A stretch of 64,000 nucleotides of DNA, taken from CAWGJC01 sp965276665 (lineage in GTDB: Bacteria; Pseudomonadota; Alphaproteobacteria; Acetobacterales; Acetobacteraceae). Position 1 is the stretch's first letter, and the number at the start of each line of letters is the position of its first letter. A program made the position numbers and the translations under genes. Under the pieces are notes generated by a model. That model worked only from the letters and a program-made list of their open reading frames with translations. It was not told where the DNA came from and did not search any database. Location: positions 2,728,001-2,792,000 of the forward strand of contig OZ255620.1 of the NCBI GenBank assembly GCA_965276665.1, given 5' to 3'. Shown here in pieces: positions 49,342 to 59,004 of this stretch.

Positions 49342-51969
49342 ATGAACGACATCGCGCAGGAGCGGGCGCCCCCCGCCGCCGGAGCACCCCGATACGATTT
49401 CCGCGAGGCGGAATCCCGTTGGCAGCGAATCTGGGAGGAGCGCGGCTGCTTCCAGGTGCCGGACGTGCCGGATGCGGCGGCGCGCCCTTATTACGTGCTC
49501 GAGATGTTCCCCTATCCGAGCGGGAAGATCCATATGGGGCATGTGCGCAACTACACGCTCGGCGATGTGGTGGCACGCTACAAGCGCGCCCGCGGCTTCA
49601 CCGTGCTGCACCCGATGGGGTGGGACGCGTTCGGCCTGCCGGCCGAGAACGCCGCGCGCGACCGGGGCATCCACCCGGCGAAATGGACCTGGAGCAACAT
49701 CGCGGCGATGCGCGCCGAGCTGAAGCGCATGGGCCTCTCGCTCGACTGGCGGCGCGAGTTCGCGACCTGCGACCCGGCCTATTACGGCCACCAGCAGAAG
49801 CTGTTCCTCGACATGTTCCGCGCCGGCCTCGCCGAGCGGAAGGAGAGCTGGGTGAACTGGGACCCGGTGGATGGCACCGTGCTCGCCAACGAGCAGGTGA
49901 TCGACGGCCGGGGCTGGCGCTCCGGCGCGCCGGTCGAGAAGAAGAAGCTGTCGCAATGGTTCCTGCGCATCACGCAATACGCGCCGGACCTGCTCGAGGC
50001 GCTCGGCAAGCTCGATCGCTGGCCCGCGCGGGTGCGGCAGATGCAGGCGAACTGGATCGGGCGGAGCGAAGGCGCGGAGCTGCGGTTCCGGCTGATCGTT
50101 CCCACCCGCGGCATCGATGGCGTCGAGGTCTACACCACGCGGCCGGACACGTTGTTCGGCATGTCCTTCCTCGCGGTCGCGCCCGAGCATCCGCTGGCCG
50201 CCGCCTTGGCCGAGAAAGACGCGCGGGTCGCCGCCTTCATCGCGCAATGCCGCTCTCTCGGGACCAGCGAGGCGGCGATCGAGACGGCGGAGAAGCTCGG
50301 CTATGAGACCGGGCTGCGGGTGGCGCACCCATTTCTCAAAGGCGCGAGCTTCCCCGTCTGGATCGCGAATTTCGTGCTGATGGAGTATGGCGCCGGGGCG
50401 ATCTTCGGGTGCCCCGCGCATGACCAGCGCGATTTCGCGTTCGCCCGGAAATATGCCCTGCCGATCCCGCCCGTGGTGCTGCCGCCGGGCGCCGATCCGG
50501 CGCAGTTCGCCATCGGCAAAGCCGCCTATGACGGGCCAGGGACTCTCTTCAACTCCGAGTTTCTCGACGGGCTCGATATCGCGGAGGCCAAGCGCCGCGC
50601 GATCGCGGCCCTTGAGCGGTCCGGCGACGGCAAGGGCGTGATCCGCTGGCGGTTGCGCGACTGGGGGGTCAGCCGGCAACGCTACTGGGGCTGTCCGATC
50701 CCGATCATTCATTGCGGCCGGTGCGGCGTGGTGCCGGTGCCGGATGAGGCGCTGCCGGTGCGCCTGCCGGATGACGTGGATTTCAGCAAGCCGGGCAATC
50801 CGCTCGACAACCATCCGAGCTGGAAGCACGTCGCCTGCCCGCAATGCGGCAGCGCCGCGCGGCGCGAGACCGACACGTTCGACACCTTCGTCGACAGCTC
50901 CTGGTACTTCGCCCGGTTCTGCAGCCCGGGCGCCGCGTTGCCGGTGGAGCGGGCGGCGGTGGATCGCTGGCTCCCGGTCGATCAGTATATTGGCGGGATC
51001 GAGCATGCGATCCTGCATCTCCTCTACTCGCGCTTCTTCGTGCGCGCGATGCGGAGCACCGGTCATCTCGGCATCGAGGAACCGTTCGCGGGCCTGTTCA
51101 CCCAGGGCATGGTGACCCATGAGAGCTATCGCGGCGCGAGCGGCGCGTGGCTCTACCCGGAGGAGGTGGAGCGCGGGGCCGAGGGCGCGCGGCATCGCGA
51201 CACCGGCGAGGCGGTGACGGTCGGCCGCGCCGAGAAGATGTCGAAGAGCAAGAACAACACGGTCGATCCCGGCGCGATCATCGGCCAGTTCGGCGCGGAC
51301 ACCGCGCGCTGGTTCATCCTCTCCGACAATCCGCCCGACCGCGACATGGAATGGACGGAGGCCGGCGTCGCCGGCGCGCACCGCTTCACCCAGCGCCTGT
51401 TCCGCATGATCGAGGCCATCGCGGCCCTGCCCGACGCGGCGGCGCGCGAGGAGCCGGCGGCCCTCGCGCTTCGGCAGGCGACGCACCGGACCATCAACCA
51501 GGTGACGGAGGCGTTGGAGGGCTTTGCGTTCAACGTCGCGGTCGCGCGGCTCTACGAGCTCTCGAACGCGCTGGCCGACGCCGAGCGGCAGGCGGTGTCG
51601 GACGTGCCCGGTCTCGATTTCGCGCGCCGCGAAGCCGGAAGAATGCTCGCGCGTCTGGTCGCGCCGATGATGCCGCATCTGGCCGAGGAGGCCTGGTCGC
51701 TGCTCTCGCCGAGCTCGGCCGGGCTCGTGGTCGATCAGCCCTGGCCGCAAGCGGATCCGGCGCTCGCGGCGGCGCAGCGCGTGACGATCGCGATCCAGAT
51801 CATGGGCAAGCTGCGCGGGACGCTCGACATGCCGCCCGATACACCGGAGGCCGAGGTGCTGGCGGCTGCCTCAGCGGAACCCAACGTGGCGCGGCTGCTC
51901 GAAGGGCGTCGCGTGGTGAAGCGGGTGCACGTGCCGAACCGTGTGGTCAATTTCGTGGTCGCCGGCTGA
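49342..51969 (+). CDS. leuS: Leucyl-tRNA synthetase
   Basis: 875 aa class I synthetase. HIGH motif in FPYPSGKIHMGHVRNY and KMSKS in EKMSKSKNNTVDPG. The CP1 editing domain has TTRPDTLFGMSFLAVAPEHP and GAIFGCPAHDQRDFAFA with the conserved Asp that discriminates norvaline/isoleucine. Length is normal for bacterial LeuRS. Start MNDIAQERAPP at 49342. lptE follows immediately after the stop. Confidence 0.97.
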   Translation: MNDIAQERAPPAAGAPRYDFREAESRWQRIWEERGCFQVPDVPDAAARPYYVLEMFPYPSGKIHMGHVRNYTLGDVVARYKRARGFTVLHPMGWDAFGLPAENAARDRGIHPAKWTWSNIAAMRAELKRMGLSLDWRREFATCDPAYYGHQQKLFLDMFRAGLAERKESWVNWDPVDGTVLANEQVIDGRGWRSGAPVEKKKLSQWFLRITQYAPDLLEALGKLDRWPARVRQMQANWIGRSEGAELRFRLIVPTRGIDGVEVYTTRPDTLFGMSFLAVAPEHPLAAALAEKDARVAAFIAQCRSLGTSEAAIETAEKLGYETGLRVAHPFLKGASFPVWIANFVLMEYGAGAIFGCPAHDQRDFAFARKYALPIPPVVLPPGADPAQFAIGKAAYDGPGTLFNSEFLDGLDIAEAKRRAIAALERSGDGKGVIRWRLRDWGVSRQRYWGCPIPIIHCGRCGVVPVPDEALPVRLPDDVDFSKPGNPLDNHPSWKHVACPQCGSAARRETDTFDTFVDSSWYFARFCSPGAALPVERAAVDRWLPVDQYIGGIEHAILHLLYSRFFVRAMRSTGHLGIEEPFAGLFTQGMVTHESYRGASGAWLYPEEVERGAEGARHRDTGEAVTVGRAEKMSKSKNNTVDPGAIIGQFGADTARWFILSDNPPDRDMEWTEAGVAGAHRFTQRLFRMIEAIAALPDAAAREEPAALALRQATHRTINQVTEALEGFAFNVAVARLYELSNALADAERQAVSDVPGLDFARREAGRMLARLVAPMMPHLAEEAWSLLSPSSAGLVVDQPWPQADPALAAAQRVTIAIQIMGKLRGTLDMPPDTPEAEVLAAASAEPNVARLLEGRRVVKRVHVPNRVVNFVVAG

Positions 51970-52497
51970 ATGCGCCGCCGGGCGCTGCTCCAGCTGGCCG
52001 TGCTCGGCCTGTCCGGGTGCGGCTTCAGCCCGCTCTATGAAACGAGAGCGGACGGCAAGCCGAATGCGGTGCAGAGCGATCTCGCGGCGATCGAGGTGCC
52101 GATTCTGCCGGACCGCAACGGCCAGCTCATGCGGCAAGCGCTCCAGCAGCGCCTGGACGGGCCGGGCTATGACATCCCGAAGCGGTATCGCCTGATCGTC
52201 GGCTGGGGGATCGCGGCCGAGGGGCTGGTCATCGAGCCCGACAGCTCGGTCTCGCGGGTGCGCCTGAACGGCAGCGGCTCCTGGACCCTGGTCTCTCTCG
52301 CACCGAATACCCCGGTGCTGGCAAACGGCACGTCGCGCGCGCTCGACGGGTATAATCCGATTTCCAATCAGAGCTTTGCCGCCGACGAGGAGACCGAGGC
52401 GATCACCCGTCGCATGGCGGATCGCCTGGCGGACCAGATCGTGCAGCAGGTCGCGGCGTATTTCGCCAAGCAAACGCCGGCGACGGTTCATTCGTGA
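51970..52497 (+). CDS. lptE: LPS-assembly lipoprotein LptE
   Basis: 175 aa. A lipobox near LGLSGC (Cys 17) then GFSPLYE, a typical start for LptE. It forms the outer-membrane LPS translocon with LptD. It begins directly after the leuS stop codon with no gap and overlaps holA by four bases (GTGA). The order leuS-lptE-holA is the standard one and supports the call, since LptE sequence is poorly conserved. Confidence 0.9.
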   Translation: MRRRALLQLAVLGLSGCGFSPLYETRADGKPNAVQSDLAAIEVPILPDRNGQLMRQALQQRLDGPGYDIPKRYRLIVGWGIAAEGLVIEPDSSVSRVRLNGSGSWTLVSLAPNTPVLANGTSRALDGYNPISNQSFAADEETEAITRRMADRLADQIVQQVAAYFAKQTPATVHS

Positions 52498-53513
52498 AGC
52501 TGGACGCGCGCCGGGTTGCGCGATTTCTCGACGACCCCGGCCCATGCCGCTTCGTCCTGCTGCATGGCGAGGATGCCGGGCTGATCCGGGAGCGCGCCGA
52601 GACGCTCTCTGCCGCGATTCTCGACGCGCAGGACGATCCGTTTCGCCTCGTGCGGCTGACGCGCGAGGAAACGTCCCGGCTGGCTGAGGAGGCGCAGGCG
52701 CTTTCGCTGGTCGGCGGCCGGCGGGTGGTGCGGTTGCGGGAGGCGGGCGATGCCGCGCTGCCGCAGGTGCAGGCCGCCGCCGCCGCGCCGGGAGATTCGC
52801 TGGTGATCCTGGAGGCGCCGGGTCTCCCTGGGCGGTCGAAACTTCGGAGTTTCATCGAGGGCCTCGCGGAGGGGGCGGCGATCGCCTGCTATCCCGAAGA
52901 GGGCCGCGCGCTCGACGACGCCATCCGGGCCGTGCTGGCGGCCGATGCCATATCGGTGGCTCCGGACGCGCTCGATTGGCTGCGGGACCATCTCGGCGCC
53001 GATCACGCCCATACCCGCGCCGAACTCGAGAAGCTCGCTCTGTATGTCGGGTCGAGCGGCGAGGTGGATGTTGCGGCCGCCGAAGCCTGCATCGGGGAAG
53101 CGGCGTCCCTGTCCGTCGAGGATGCGGTGTTCGCGGCGGTGACCGGAGAGGTGGCGGCCGCGGACCGCGCACTGGCCGTGGCCTTTGCGGAAGGCGCGGC
53201 TCCGGTCTCGATCCTGCGGATCATGATGCAGAACCTGCAACGCCTGCACCGCGCCCGGCTCTCCATGGAGGAAACCGGCGCCCGCGCGGCCGATGCCGCA
53301 CGGCAGGCACGGCCGCCGATCTTCTTTCGCCGGCTTCCGGCCTTTACCGGGGCGCTGTCGGCGTGGTCGGGACGGTCCTTGCTGCGGGCGCTGACCTTGT
53401 GTTCGGAAACCGAACTCGCCTGCAAGCGCACTGGGTCGCCGGATGTGACGCTCTGCCAGCAACTCGTCGGCCAGATCGCCCGCCAGGCGGCAATGTTGCG
53501 GCGGAGGAACTAA
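52494..53513 (+). CDS. holA: DNA polymerase III subunit delta
   Basis: 339 aa clamp-loader subunit that opens the beta clamp. The start is GTG at 52494, overlapping lptE. FVLLHGEDAGLIRERAETLS is the N-terminal clamp-binding region, SLVGGRRVVRLREAGD the next, and the C-terminal collar domain ends QQLVGQIARQAAMLRRRN. No Walker A, as expected for delta. It is convergent with parB, 24 bases apart. Confidence 0.93.
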   Translation: MKLDARRVARFLDDPGPCRFVLLHGEDAGLIRERAETLSAAILDAQDDPFRLVRLTREETSRLAEEAQALSLVGGRRVVRLREAGDAALPQVQAAAAAPGDSLVILEAPGLPGRSKLRSFIEGLAEGAAIACYPEEGRALDDAIRAVLAADAISVAPDALDWLRDHLGADHAHTRAELEKLALYVGSSGEVDVAAAEACIGEAASLSVEDAVFAAVTGEVAAADRALAVAFAEGAAPVSILRIMMQNLQRLHRARLSMEETGARAADAARQARPPIFFRRLPAFTGALSAWSGRSLLRALTLCSETELACKRTGSPDVTLCQQLVGQIARQAAMLRRRN

Positions 53514-53537
53514 TCGCTTCGGCGGCGGCAGGCCGGA

Positions 53538-54416
53538 TCAGCGTGCCTCTGTGGTGAGCAGCGTGATCAGCCCGTCGAGCTGGTCGAAGGTGCGAAACCG
53601 GATCGAGAGCGAACCACCCTGCGCGTCCCGCAGGATCTGCACGCGGAGACCCAGGCGCTCCGAGAGATCACGCTCCACCGCTTCGGTCTCGGGATCCCGG
53701 TCCGCGCGCCGGCGATCCGGCGCGGAGCCCTCTCGCGCGGCGAGATCTCCGCGCTGCACAAGCGCTTCGGTCTGGCGGACGTTGAGGCCGCGGGCGATCA
53801 CCTCGCGCGCGGCGGTCTCCGGCATGGCGTGGCTGAGCAGCGCCCGCGCATGGCCCGAGGTGAGGCGGCCCTGTTCGAGCTCATGGCGCACGCTTGCGGG
53901 GAGGGAGAGAAGGCGCAGGGAATTGGCCACATGGCTGCGAGACTTGCCGATGGCCTGACCGAGCTGCTCCTGCGTCAGGCCGAATTCGTCGATGAGCCGG
54001 CGATACCCTTCCGCTTCCTCGATCGCATTGAGATCCTGGCGCTGCAGGTTCTCGACGAGGGCGGCGCCCATCGCTTCCGCATCGGAGAAATCCCGAAGCA
54101 AAACAGGGATCTCGTGCAGGCTCGCCTGTTGGGAGGCGCGCCAGCGGCGTTCACCCGCGATGATTTCGTAGCGGCCTGGCTGGTGCGGATGACGGCGGAC
54201 GAGGATCGGCTGCAGCACACCATGCGCGCGGATCGAGCTGACCAGCTCCTCGAGGAGTTCCGGCGCCATGTCGCGTCGCGGCTGAAACGGGCCGGGATCA
54301 AGCAGGTCGAGCGGCAAAGCCTGGCTGCCGGGGTGACTGCCGGTGCTCGCATTCGGTTCACCGAGCAGGGCTGCCAAACCGCGGCCGAGCCGCGGTGAGG
54401 TGGATTTCGGGCTCAT
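53538..54416 (-). CDS. parB: Chromosome partitioning protein ParB
   Basis: 292 aa CTPase that loads on parS and spreads as a clamp. The N-terminal tail (RLGRGLAALLGE) would interact with ParA. The CTP-binding motifs are GVLQPILVRRH and YEIIAGERRWRAS, and ENLQRQDLNAIEEA is next. The central HTH (LTQEQLGQAIGKSRSHVANSLR) binds parS. The C-terminal dimer domain ends at the stop. It overlaps parA by four bases. A perfect parS site is 1.3 kb away in rsmG. Confidence 0.96.
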   Translation of the reverse strand: MSPKSTSPRLGRGLAALLGEPNASTGSHPGSQALPLDLLDPGPFQPRRDMAPELLEELVSSIRAHGVLQPILVRRHPHQPGRYEIIAGERRWRASQQASLHEIPVLLRDFSDAEAMGAALVENLQRQDLNAIEEAEGYRRLIDEFGLTQEQLGQAIGKSRSHVANSLRLLSLPASVRHELEQGRLTSGHARALLSHAMPETAAREVIARGLNVRQTEALVQRGDLAAREGSAPDRRRADRDPETEAVERDLSERLGLRVQILRDAQGGSLSIRFRTFDQLDGLITLLTTEAR

Positions 54417-55219
54417 CGCGCCCGCGCCCCGACGCCCAACTCTCGGGCGAGCACCTCGTCGGCGAGGCGGATATAGGCCTGGGAACCGGCAGATCGGGCG
54501 TCGTAAAGCAGCACCGGCTGCCCGTGGCTTGGGGCTTCTGAGATGCGGATGTTCCTTGGGATCATCGTCTCATAGACCTGATCCCCGAAGAAGCTGCGGG
54601 CGTCCGATGCGACGAGATCCGAGAGATTGTTCCGCCTATCAAACATTGTCAGCACGATCCCTTGCAGCTTCAGCTCCGGGTTCAATCCACGCTTCACCCG
54701 GTCGATGGTGCGAACAAGCTGGCTGATTCCCTCGAGAGCATAGAACTCGCATTGAAGCGGCACGAGAACCGATTGGGCGGCCACCAGGCCGTTCAGCGTC
54801 AGCAATCCAAGGCTGGGCGGGCAATCGATCAGGACGAATTCATACGCCGATTCGGCCGCGAGAGCGCCGAGCGCGCGCCGCAACCGGTGTTCTCGGAAAT
54901 CCAGCGCGACCAGCTCGACTTCAGCGCCGGCAAGGTCGGGATCCGCGGGGACGATATCGAGGCCAGGAATGGCCGTTTGGGCCATCACGTCTTGCAGCGG
55001 AAAATCGTTGACGAGCACAGCATAAATGCCCGGCCCGGCTTGGCGATCGATGCCGAAGCCGGTGGACGCGTTGCCTTGCGGATCGAGGTCGATAAGCAGG
55101 GTTCGCTTGCCGACGGCGGCCAGTGCCGCCGCAAGGTTGACGGCCGTGGTCGTCTTTCCCACCCCGCCCTTCTGATTGGCGATGGCGATGATGCGGCGAG
55201 ATGGTGTTGGTTCAGGCAC
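54413..55219 (-). CDS. parA: Chromosome partitioning ATPase ParA
   Basis: 268 aa, deviant Walker-A ATPase: ANQKGGVGKTTTAVNLAAAL with the signature Lys, LLIDLDPQGN and VLIDCPPSLGLLTLNGL. It moves ParB-parS complexes along the nucleoid. Overlaps: four bases with parB downstream, eight with rsmG upstream. The order mnmE-mnmG-rsmG-parA-parB is the classic origin-side gene cluster. Confidence 0.96.
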   Translation of the reverse strand: MPEPTPSRRIIAIANQKGGVGKTTTAVNLAAALAAVGKRTLLIDLDPQGNASTGFGIDRQAGPGIYAVLVNDFPLQDVMAQTAIPGLDIVPADPDLAGAEVELVALDFREHRLRRALGALAAESAYEFVLIDCPPSLGLLTLNGLVAAQSVLVPLQCEFYALEGISQLVRTIDRVKRGLNPELKLQGIVLTMFDRRNNLSDLVASDARSFFGDQVYETMIPRNIRISEAPSHGQPVLLYDARSAGSQAYIRLADEVLARELGVGARAR

Positions 55220-55790
55220 GGGAGATGCCGGAAATGTGGAGAATTTGGCCAGTGGGATCGGTGCGGCTTGGGGTGATCGTCACATGCATGTCCCAATATT
55301 GTTTTGCCGCGACCAACTCGGCCGCCGCGGTTGCCCCTTTGAGAAAGAGGCAAGAGCCACCAGGCAGGAGAAGCGGCTCTGCGTAGCCCAGGAGCGTGTC
55401 GAGCGGCGCCAACGCCCGAGCGGTGACGAGAGACGTGGGAGATGCCGCGGCCTTCTCTGCCCTCTCTGCCCTGATTTCCGCCTCGATTCCGGTCGTGCGG
55501 GCGGCCTCTCGCAAAAAGCTCGCCTTGCGATGATCGGATTCGATCAGGATGACCGAGAGGCTGCCTGCAATAGCGAGCGGGAGTGCAGGAATGCCGCCAC
55601 CACTGCCGAGATCGATGAAGGATTTGCTATCGGCGCTGATGAGGGGCAGCAATTGAAGGGCGTCCAAGATGTGCCGCGACCATATACGCTCACGATCCCG
55701 TGTTGACACGAGATTGACTTTCGCGTTCCATCTGCGCAGCAGCGACGCATACTCGGCCAGACGCGCAATTGTTTCACGTGAAACAAGCAA
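55212..55790 (-). CDS. rsmG: 16S rRNA (guanine-527-N7)-methyltransferase RsmG
   Basis: 192 aa SAM-dependent methyltransferase. The SAM motif is FIDLGSGGGIPALPLAIAG and VTARALAPLDTLL is typical. No ATG is available in frame near the start; TTG at 55790 (translated M-L-V-S-R-E-T) is the only initiator candidate before an upstream stop. The first codons V-S-R-E-T are themselves the parS palindrome. The gene overlaps parA by eight bases. Confidence 0.92.
   Translation of the reverse strand: MLVSRETIARLAEYASLLRRWNAKVNLVSTRDRERIWSRHILDALQLLPLISADSKSFIDLGSGGGIPALPLAIAGSLSVILIESDHRKASFLREAARTTGIEAEIRAERAEKAAASPTSLVTARALAPLDTLLGYAEPLLLPGGSCLFLKGATAAAELVAAKQYWDMHVTITPSRTDPTGQILHISGISRA
55770..55785. 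other. parS centromere site
   Basis: TGTTTCACGTGAAACA, a perfect match to the general bacterial parS, extended by one base on each side (TTGTTTCACGTGAAACAA). It lies within the first codons of rsmG. ParB would bind here to start chromosome partition. I saw no second perfect copy. Confidence 0.93.
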
Positions 55791-55830
55791 CCCCGCCAGC
55801 GAGGCGGCTATCTCGGGATCGCTGGGTGCT

Positions 55831-57699
55831 TCAGTCAGCGCTCACCTCATCGAGCTTGCGGATATGGGCGATTAGGGCCGTCACGCCGGCTGGGGTCATG
55901 CCTTGAATTCGCGATGCCGCGTCGACCGTCGCCGGCCGAACCGTGCTCAACTTGTCGCGGATTTCGGTGGTCAGTCCCCCAATCCGGGTAAAATCGATGC
56001 TGGCTGGCACGATCACGGCGCGCAGCCTTTCTGCTTCACGGATGTCACGCTCTTGCCGCGGCATGTAGCCGCGGTAGGCAGCCTCGGCCTGCATGTGTTG
56101 CTGAACGCGTTGTGGAACCTCGGCCAACCAAGGGAACGCGGCGGTAAATTTCGCCCATGCCACGCCCGATCGCCCGATCATGTCGAGCATATTGCGCCGC
56201 TCGCCATCGCCAAATCCGGGGAAACCTTGCCGCATCCACCAAGCTGGGTTTCCTCCCTCGGCGATTGCGCGCGCCATCACCTCCGCGACCGCGCGCACAG
56301 ACGCAGCCGTGGCCTTTTCTCGCGCGGGTCCCACGCAGCTCCAGGCGCGGCCTTTCGTCGCGAGACGCAAATCCGCATTGTCGCAGCGGAGCGACAGTCG
56401 ATATTCCGCGCGCGAGGTGAACATCCGATACGGCTCGGTCACGCCCTGCGTCGTCAGATCGTCGATGAGGACCCCGATATACGCCTCGCCCCGGCCTAGC
56501 GTGACGCCATCCTGGCCGGCAGCGCGGCGCGCTGCGTTGATTCCGGCCATCAGACCCTGGGCCGCCGCCTCCTCATATCCTGTCGTCCCGTTGACCTGCC
56601 CCGCGAGGAACAGCCTCGGCGCAGACTTCACCTCGAGCGTCGGATGCAAGCTCCGCGGGTCGATGTAGTCGTATTCGACGGCGTAGCCCGGCCGCACGAT
56701 GCGCGCATGCTCGAGCCCTGGAATCGAGGCCACCATCGCGGCCTGGCATTCGGCCGGCAGGCTCGTGGAAATGCCATTGGGATAGACGATCGGATCGTCC
56801 AGCCCCTCCGGCTCCAGGAAAATCTGATGCCTTTCCCGGGACGCGAACCGCACCACCTTGTCCTCGATCGAGGGACAGTATCGCGGCCCGGTTCCGGTAA
56901 TGCCGCCAGTGTGGATGGCGGAGCGATGCAGATTGGCGCGGATGAGGGCGTGCGTTGCCGGCGTGGTCGCGGTGACGTGGCAGGCGATCTGCGGATTGAT
57001 GAGACGCTCCGTCAGCGCGCTGAAGGGTTCCGGCGGATCGTCGCCTAAATCGGCGTCGAGGCCGCTGCGGTCGATGGTCCGCCCATCGAGCCGCGGCGGA
57101 GTCCCGGTCTTGAGCCGGCCGAGCGGCAGGTCGAGCGCCAGAAGCGCGTGCGCCAAGCCGATCGCCGCCCCCTCGCCCACGCGCCCGGCCGGTGTCTGCT
57201 GATCGCCGATATGGATCACGCCGCGCAGAAACGTGCCGGCCGTGAGGACCACGGCGCCCGCGCGGATCACGCGCCCGTCGGCGCAGCATACGCCCACGAC
57301 CCGGCCGTTTGCCTCGCGCTCGAGCCGTTCAACCGATCCCGCCCGGATCGTCAGTCCGGATTGGTCGGCAAGCAGGTCCTGGACGGCCCGGCGATACAGT
57401 CCGCGATCGGCTTGCGCCCGCAACCCGCGGACCGCCGGTCCCTTGCTCCGGTTGAGCAGCTTGACATGGATGCCGGCGCGATCCGCCGCGCGCCCCATGA
57501 TCCCGTCGAGCGCGTCGATTTCGCGGACCAAATGCCCTTTGCCGATCCCGCCGATCGCCGGATTGCAGGACATCTCGCCGATCGTATCGATCCGATGCGT
57601 GAGCAGCAACGTCCGGGCGCCCACCCGGGCCGCCGCCGCCGCCGCCTCGCATCCCGCGTGGCCGCCGCCGATCACCACAACATCGAATGCCTCGCTCAT
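55831..57699 (-). CDS. mnmG: tRNA uridine-5-carboxymethylaminomethyl(34) synthesis enzyme MnmG
   Basis: 622 aa FAD enzyme (GidA). The N-terminal FAD motif is VVVIGGGHAGCEAAAAAAR, then SCNPAIGGIGKGHLVREIDA, both signature. TSRAEYRLSLRCDNADLRL and EAEAAYRGYMPRQ are the C-terminal conserved runs. With MnmE it modifies the wobble uridine of several tRNAs. It is four bases from mnmE upstream and 40 from rsmG downstream. Confidence 0.97.
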   Translation of the reverse strand: MSEAFDVVVIGGGHAGCEAAAAAARVGARTLLLTHRIDTIGEMSCNPAIGGIGKGHLVREIDALDGIMGRAADRAGIHVKLLNRSKGPAVRGLRAQADRGLYRRAVQDLLADQSGLTIRAGSVERLEREANGRVVGVCCADGRVIRAGAVVLTAGTFLRGVIHIGDQQTPAGRVGEGAAIGLAHALLALDLPLGRLKTGTPPRLDGRTIDRSGLDADLGDDPPEPFSALTERLINPQIACHVTATTPATHALIRANLHRSAIHTGGITGTGPRYCPSIEDKVVRFASRERHQIFLEPEGLDDPIVYPNGISTSLPAECQAAMVASIPGLEHARIVRPGYAVEYDYIDPRSLHPTLEVKSAPRLFLAGQVNGTTGYEEAAAQGLMAGINAARRAAGQDGVTLGRGEAYIGVLIDDLTTQGVTEPYRMFTSRAEYRLSLRCDNADLRLATKGRAWSCVGPAREKATAASVRAVAEVMARAIAEGGNPAWWMRQGFPGFGDGERRNMLDMIGRSGVAWAKFTAAFPWLAEVPQRVQQHMQAEAAYRGYMPRQERDIREAERLRAVIVPASIDFTRIGGLTTEIRDKLSTVRPATVDAASRIQGMTPAGVTALIAHIRKLDEVSAD

Positions 57700-57702
57700 A
57701 GC

Positions 57703-58986
57703 CTATTTCCCGATGCAGAATCGGCTGAAGATCGTGTCCAGAATATCCTCGGACGTAATCTCCCCGGTCAATCCGCCAAGCGCGTGCAGCGCCCGACGAA
57801 GATGCTCGGCCCGCAACTCGGCCAGAGCCGTGTCGGACACATCGCGCAATTCCGTCAATGCGGATTCTAGATGGAGCCGATGCCGCGTCCTGGTGAGCGG
57901 CGGCGACCCGTCTTGCGCCACCGTCTTCCTGGCAGCCTCACCGAGGATACGCCTGAGATCCGGCAAGCCGGCGCCAGTCACCGTACTGACGCCAATCGCG
58001 TTCGGCGAGGCCGGCGGCGCGAGATCAATCTTGTTCGCCACGACAAGCGCAGTCGGATAAGCCATGTCACGTCGCATATCGTCGATCACCTCGATGATAA
58101 GATCGGCATCTTCTGCTCGTCCGCGGGCTCGCCGAATGCCTTCCATCTCGATCTCATCGCCTCCCTCGCGAAGTCCGGCGGTGTCGACAAGCGTCACCGG
58201 CATACCTCCCAACTCCAACCTAGCCTCCAGCGGATCCCGGGTCGTGCCCGAAGTGGAAGACACGATCGCCACGTCACGACCAGCCAATGCATTGACAAGG
58301 CTAGATTTCCCGACGTTGGGGGCGCCCACCACGGCAAACACGAGACCATCCCGGATTCGCTCACCGCACCCGCTATCATCCAGATGAGCCGCGAGCGCAG
58401 CCGCGACCGCGGCGGCATCGTCGATCACCCGACCACGCTCGGGCGCAGGGACTTCATCATCGGAAAAATCGATCATGGCTTCCTGCTCGGCCAGGATTTC
58501 CCGCACCTTCCCGCTCCAGCCCCGATAGAGCGCGCCCAGCGCGCCTTCCATTTGCCGCAAGGCCTGTCGCCGCTGCGTCCCTGTTTCCGCCTCCACCAGA
58601 TCCGCCACGCCCTCGGCCTCGAGCAGGTCCATCCGGCCGTTGAGGAAGGCCCGGCGGGTGAACTCGCCCGGGTCGGCGATCCGGAGCCCGGCCGCGCGCA
58701 GCGTCTCGGCCACAGCGTTCAGCACGCCTTGACTCCCATGCAGGTGCAGCTCGGCCGTATCCTCGCCCGTGTAGCTTCCTGGGGCCGGAAACCAGAGCAC
58801 CAGGCCGCGGTCCAGCACGTCGCCGTCAGCGCCCCGCAGGGTTCGCAGCGACGCGCGGCGCGGCGGCGGACGCTTGCCGCAGAGGCGATCGAGCGTCGCG
58901 CCGCTCGTCGGCCCGCTGATCCGCATCACCGCGACGGAAGCCCGGCCGGCGCCGCTGGCCACCGCGAAGATCGTTTCTCGCTCCAT
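57703..58986 (-). CDS. mnmE: tRNA modification GTPase MnmE
   Basis: 427 aa. The N-terminal formyl-folate-binding domain (ETIFAVASGAGRASVAVMRI) and the helical domain are followed by a G domain with G1 GAPNVGKSS, G2 SSTSGTTRDP, G3 DTAG, G4 NKID and the C-terminal FCIGK, the CxGK motif. Partner of MnmG, coded next. An alternative start MRMERE at 58992 adds two residues. Confidence 0.96.
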   Translation of the reverse strand: MERETIFAVASGAGRASVAVMRISGPTSGATLDRLCGKRPPPRRASLRTLRGADGDVLDRGLVLWFPAPGSYTGEDTAELHLHGSQGVLNAVAETLRAAGLRIADPGEFTRRAFLNGRMDLLEAEGVADLVEAETGTQRRQALRQMEGALGALYRGWSGKVREILAEQEAMIDFSDDEVPAPERGRVIDDAAAVAAALAAHLDDSGCGERIRDGLVFAVVGAPNVGKSSLVNALAGRDVAIVSSTSGTTRDPLEARLELGGMPVTLVDTAGLREGGDEIEMEGIRRARGRAEDADLIIEVIDDMRRDMAYPTALVVANKIDLAPPASPNAIGVSTVTGAGLPDLRRILGEAARKTVAQDGSPPLTRTRHRLHLESALTELRDVSDTALAELRAEHLRRALHALGGLTGEITSEDILDTIFSRFCIGK

Positions 58987-59004
58987 CCGCACCCTCGCGA
59001 CGGC

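Noticed and set aside
48727..51750. 1007-codon minus-strand frame opposite leuS
   Set aside because: Antisense to leuS, which has HIGH and KMSKS motifs and correct length. Shadow.
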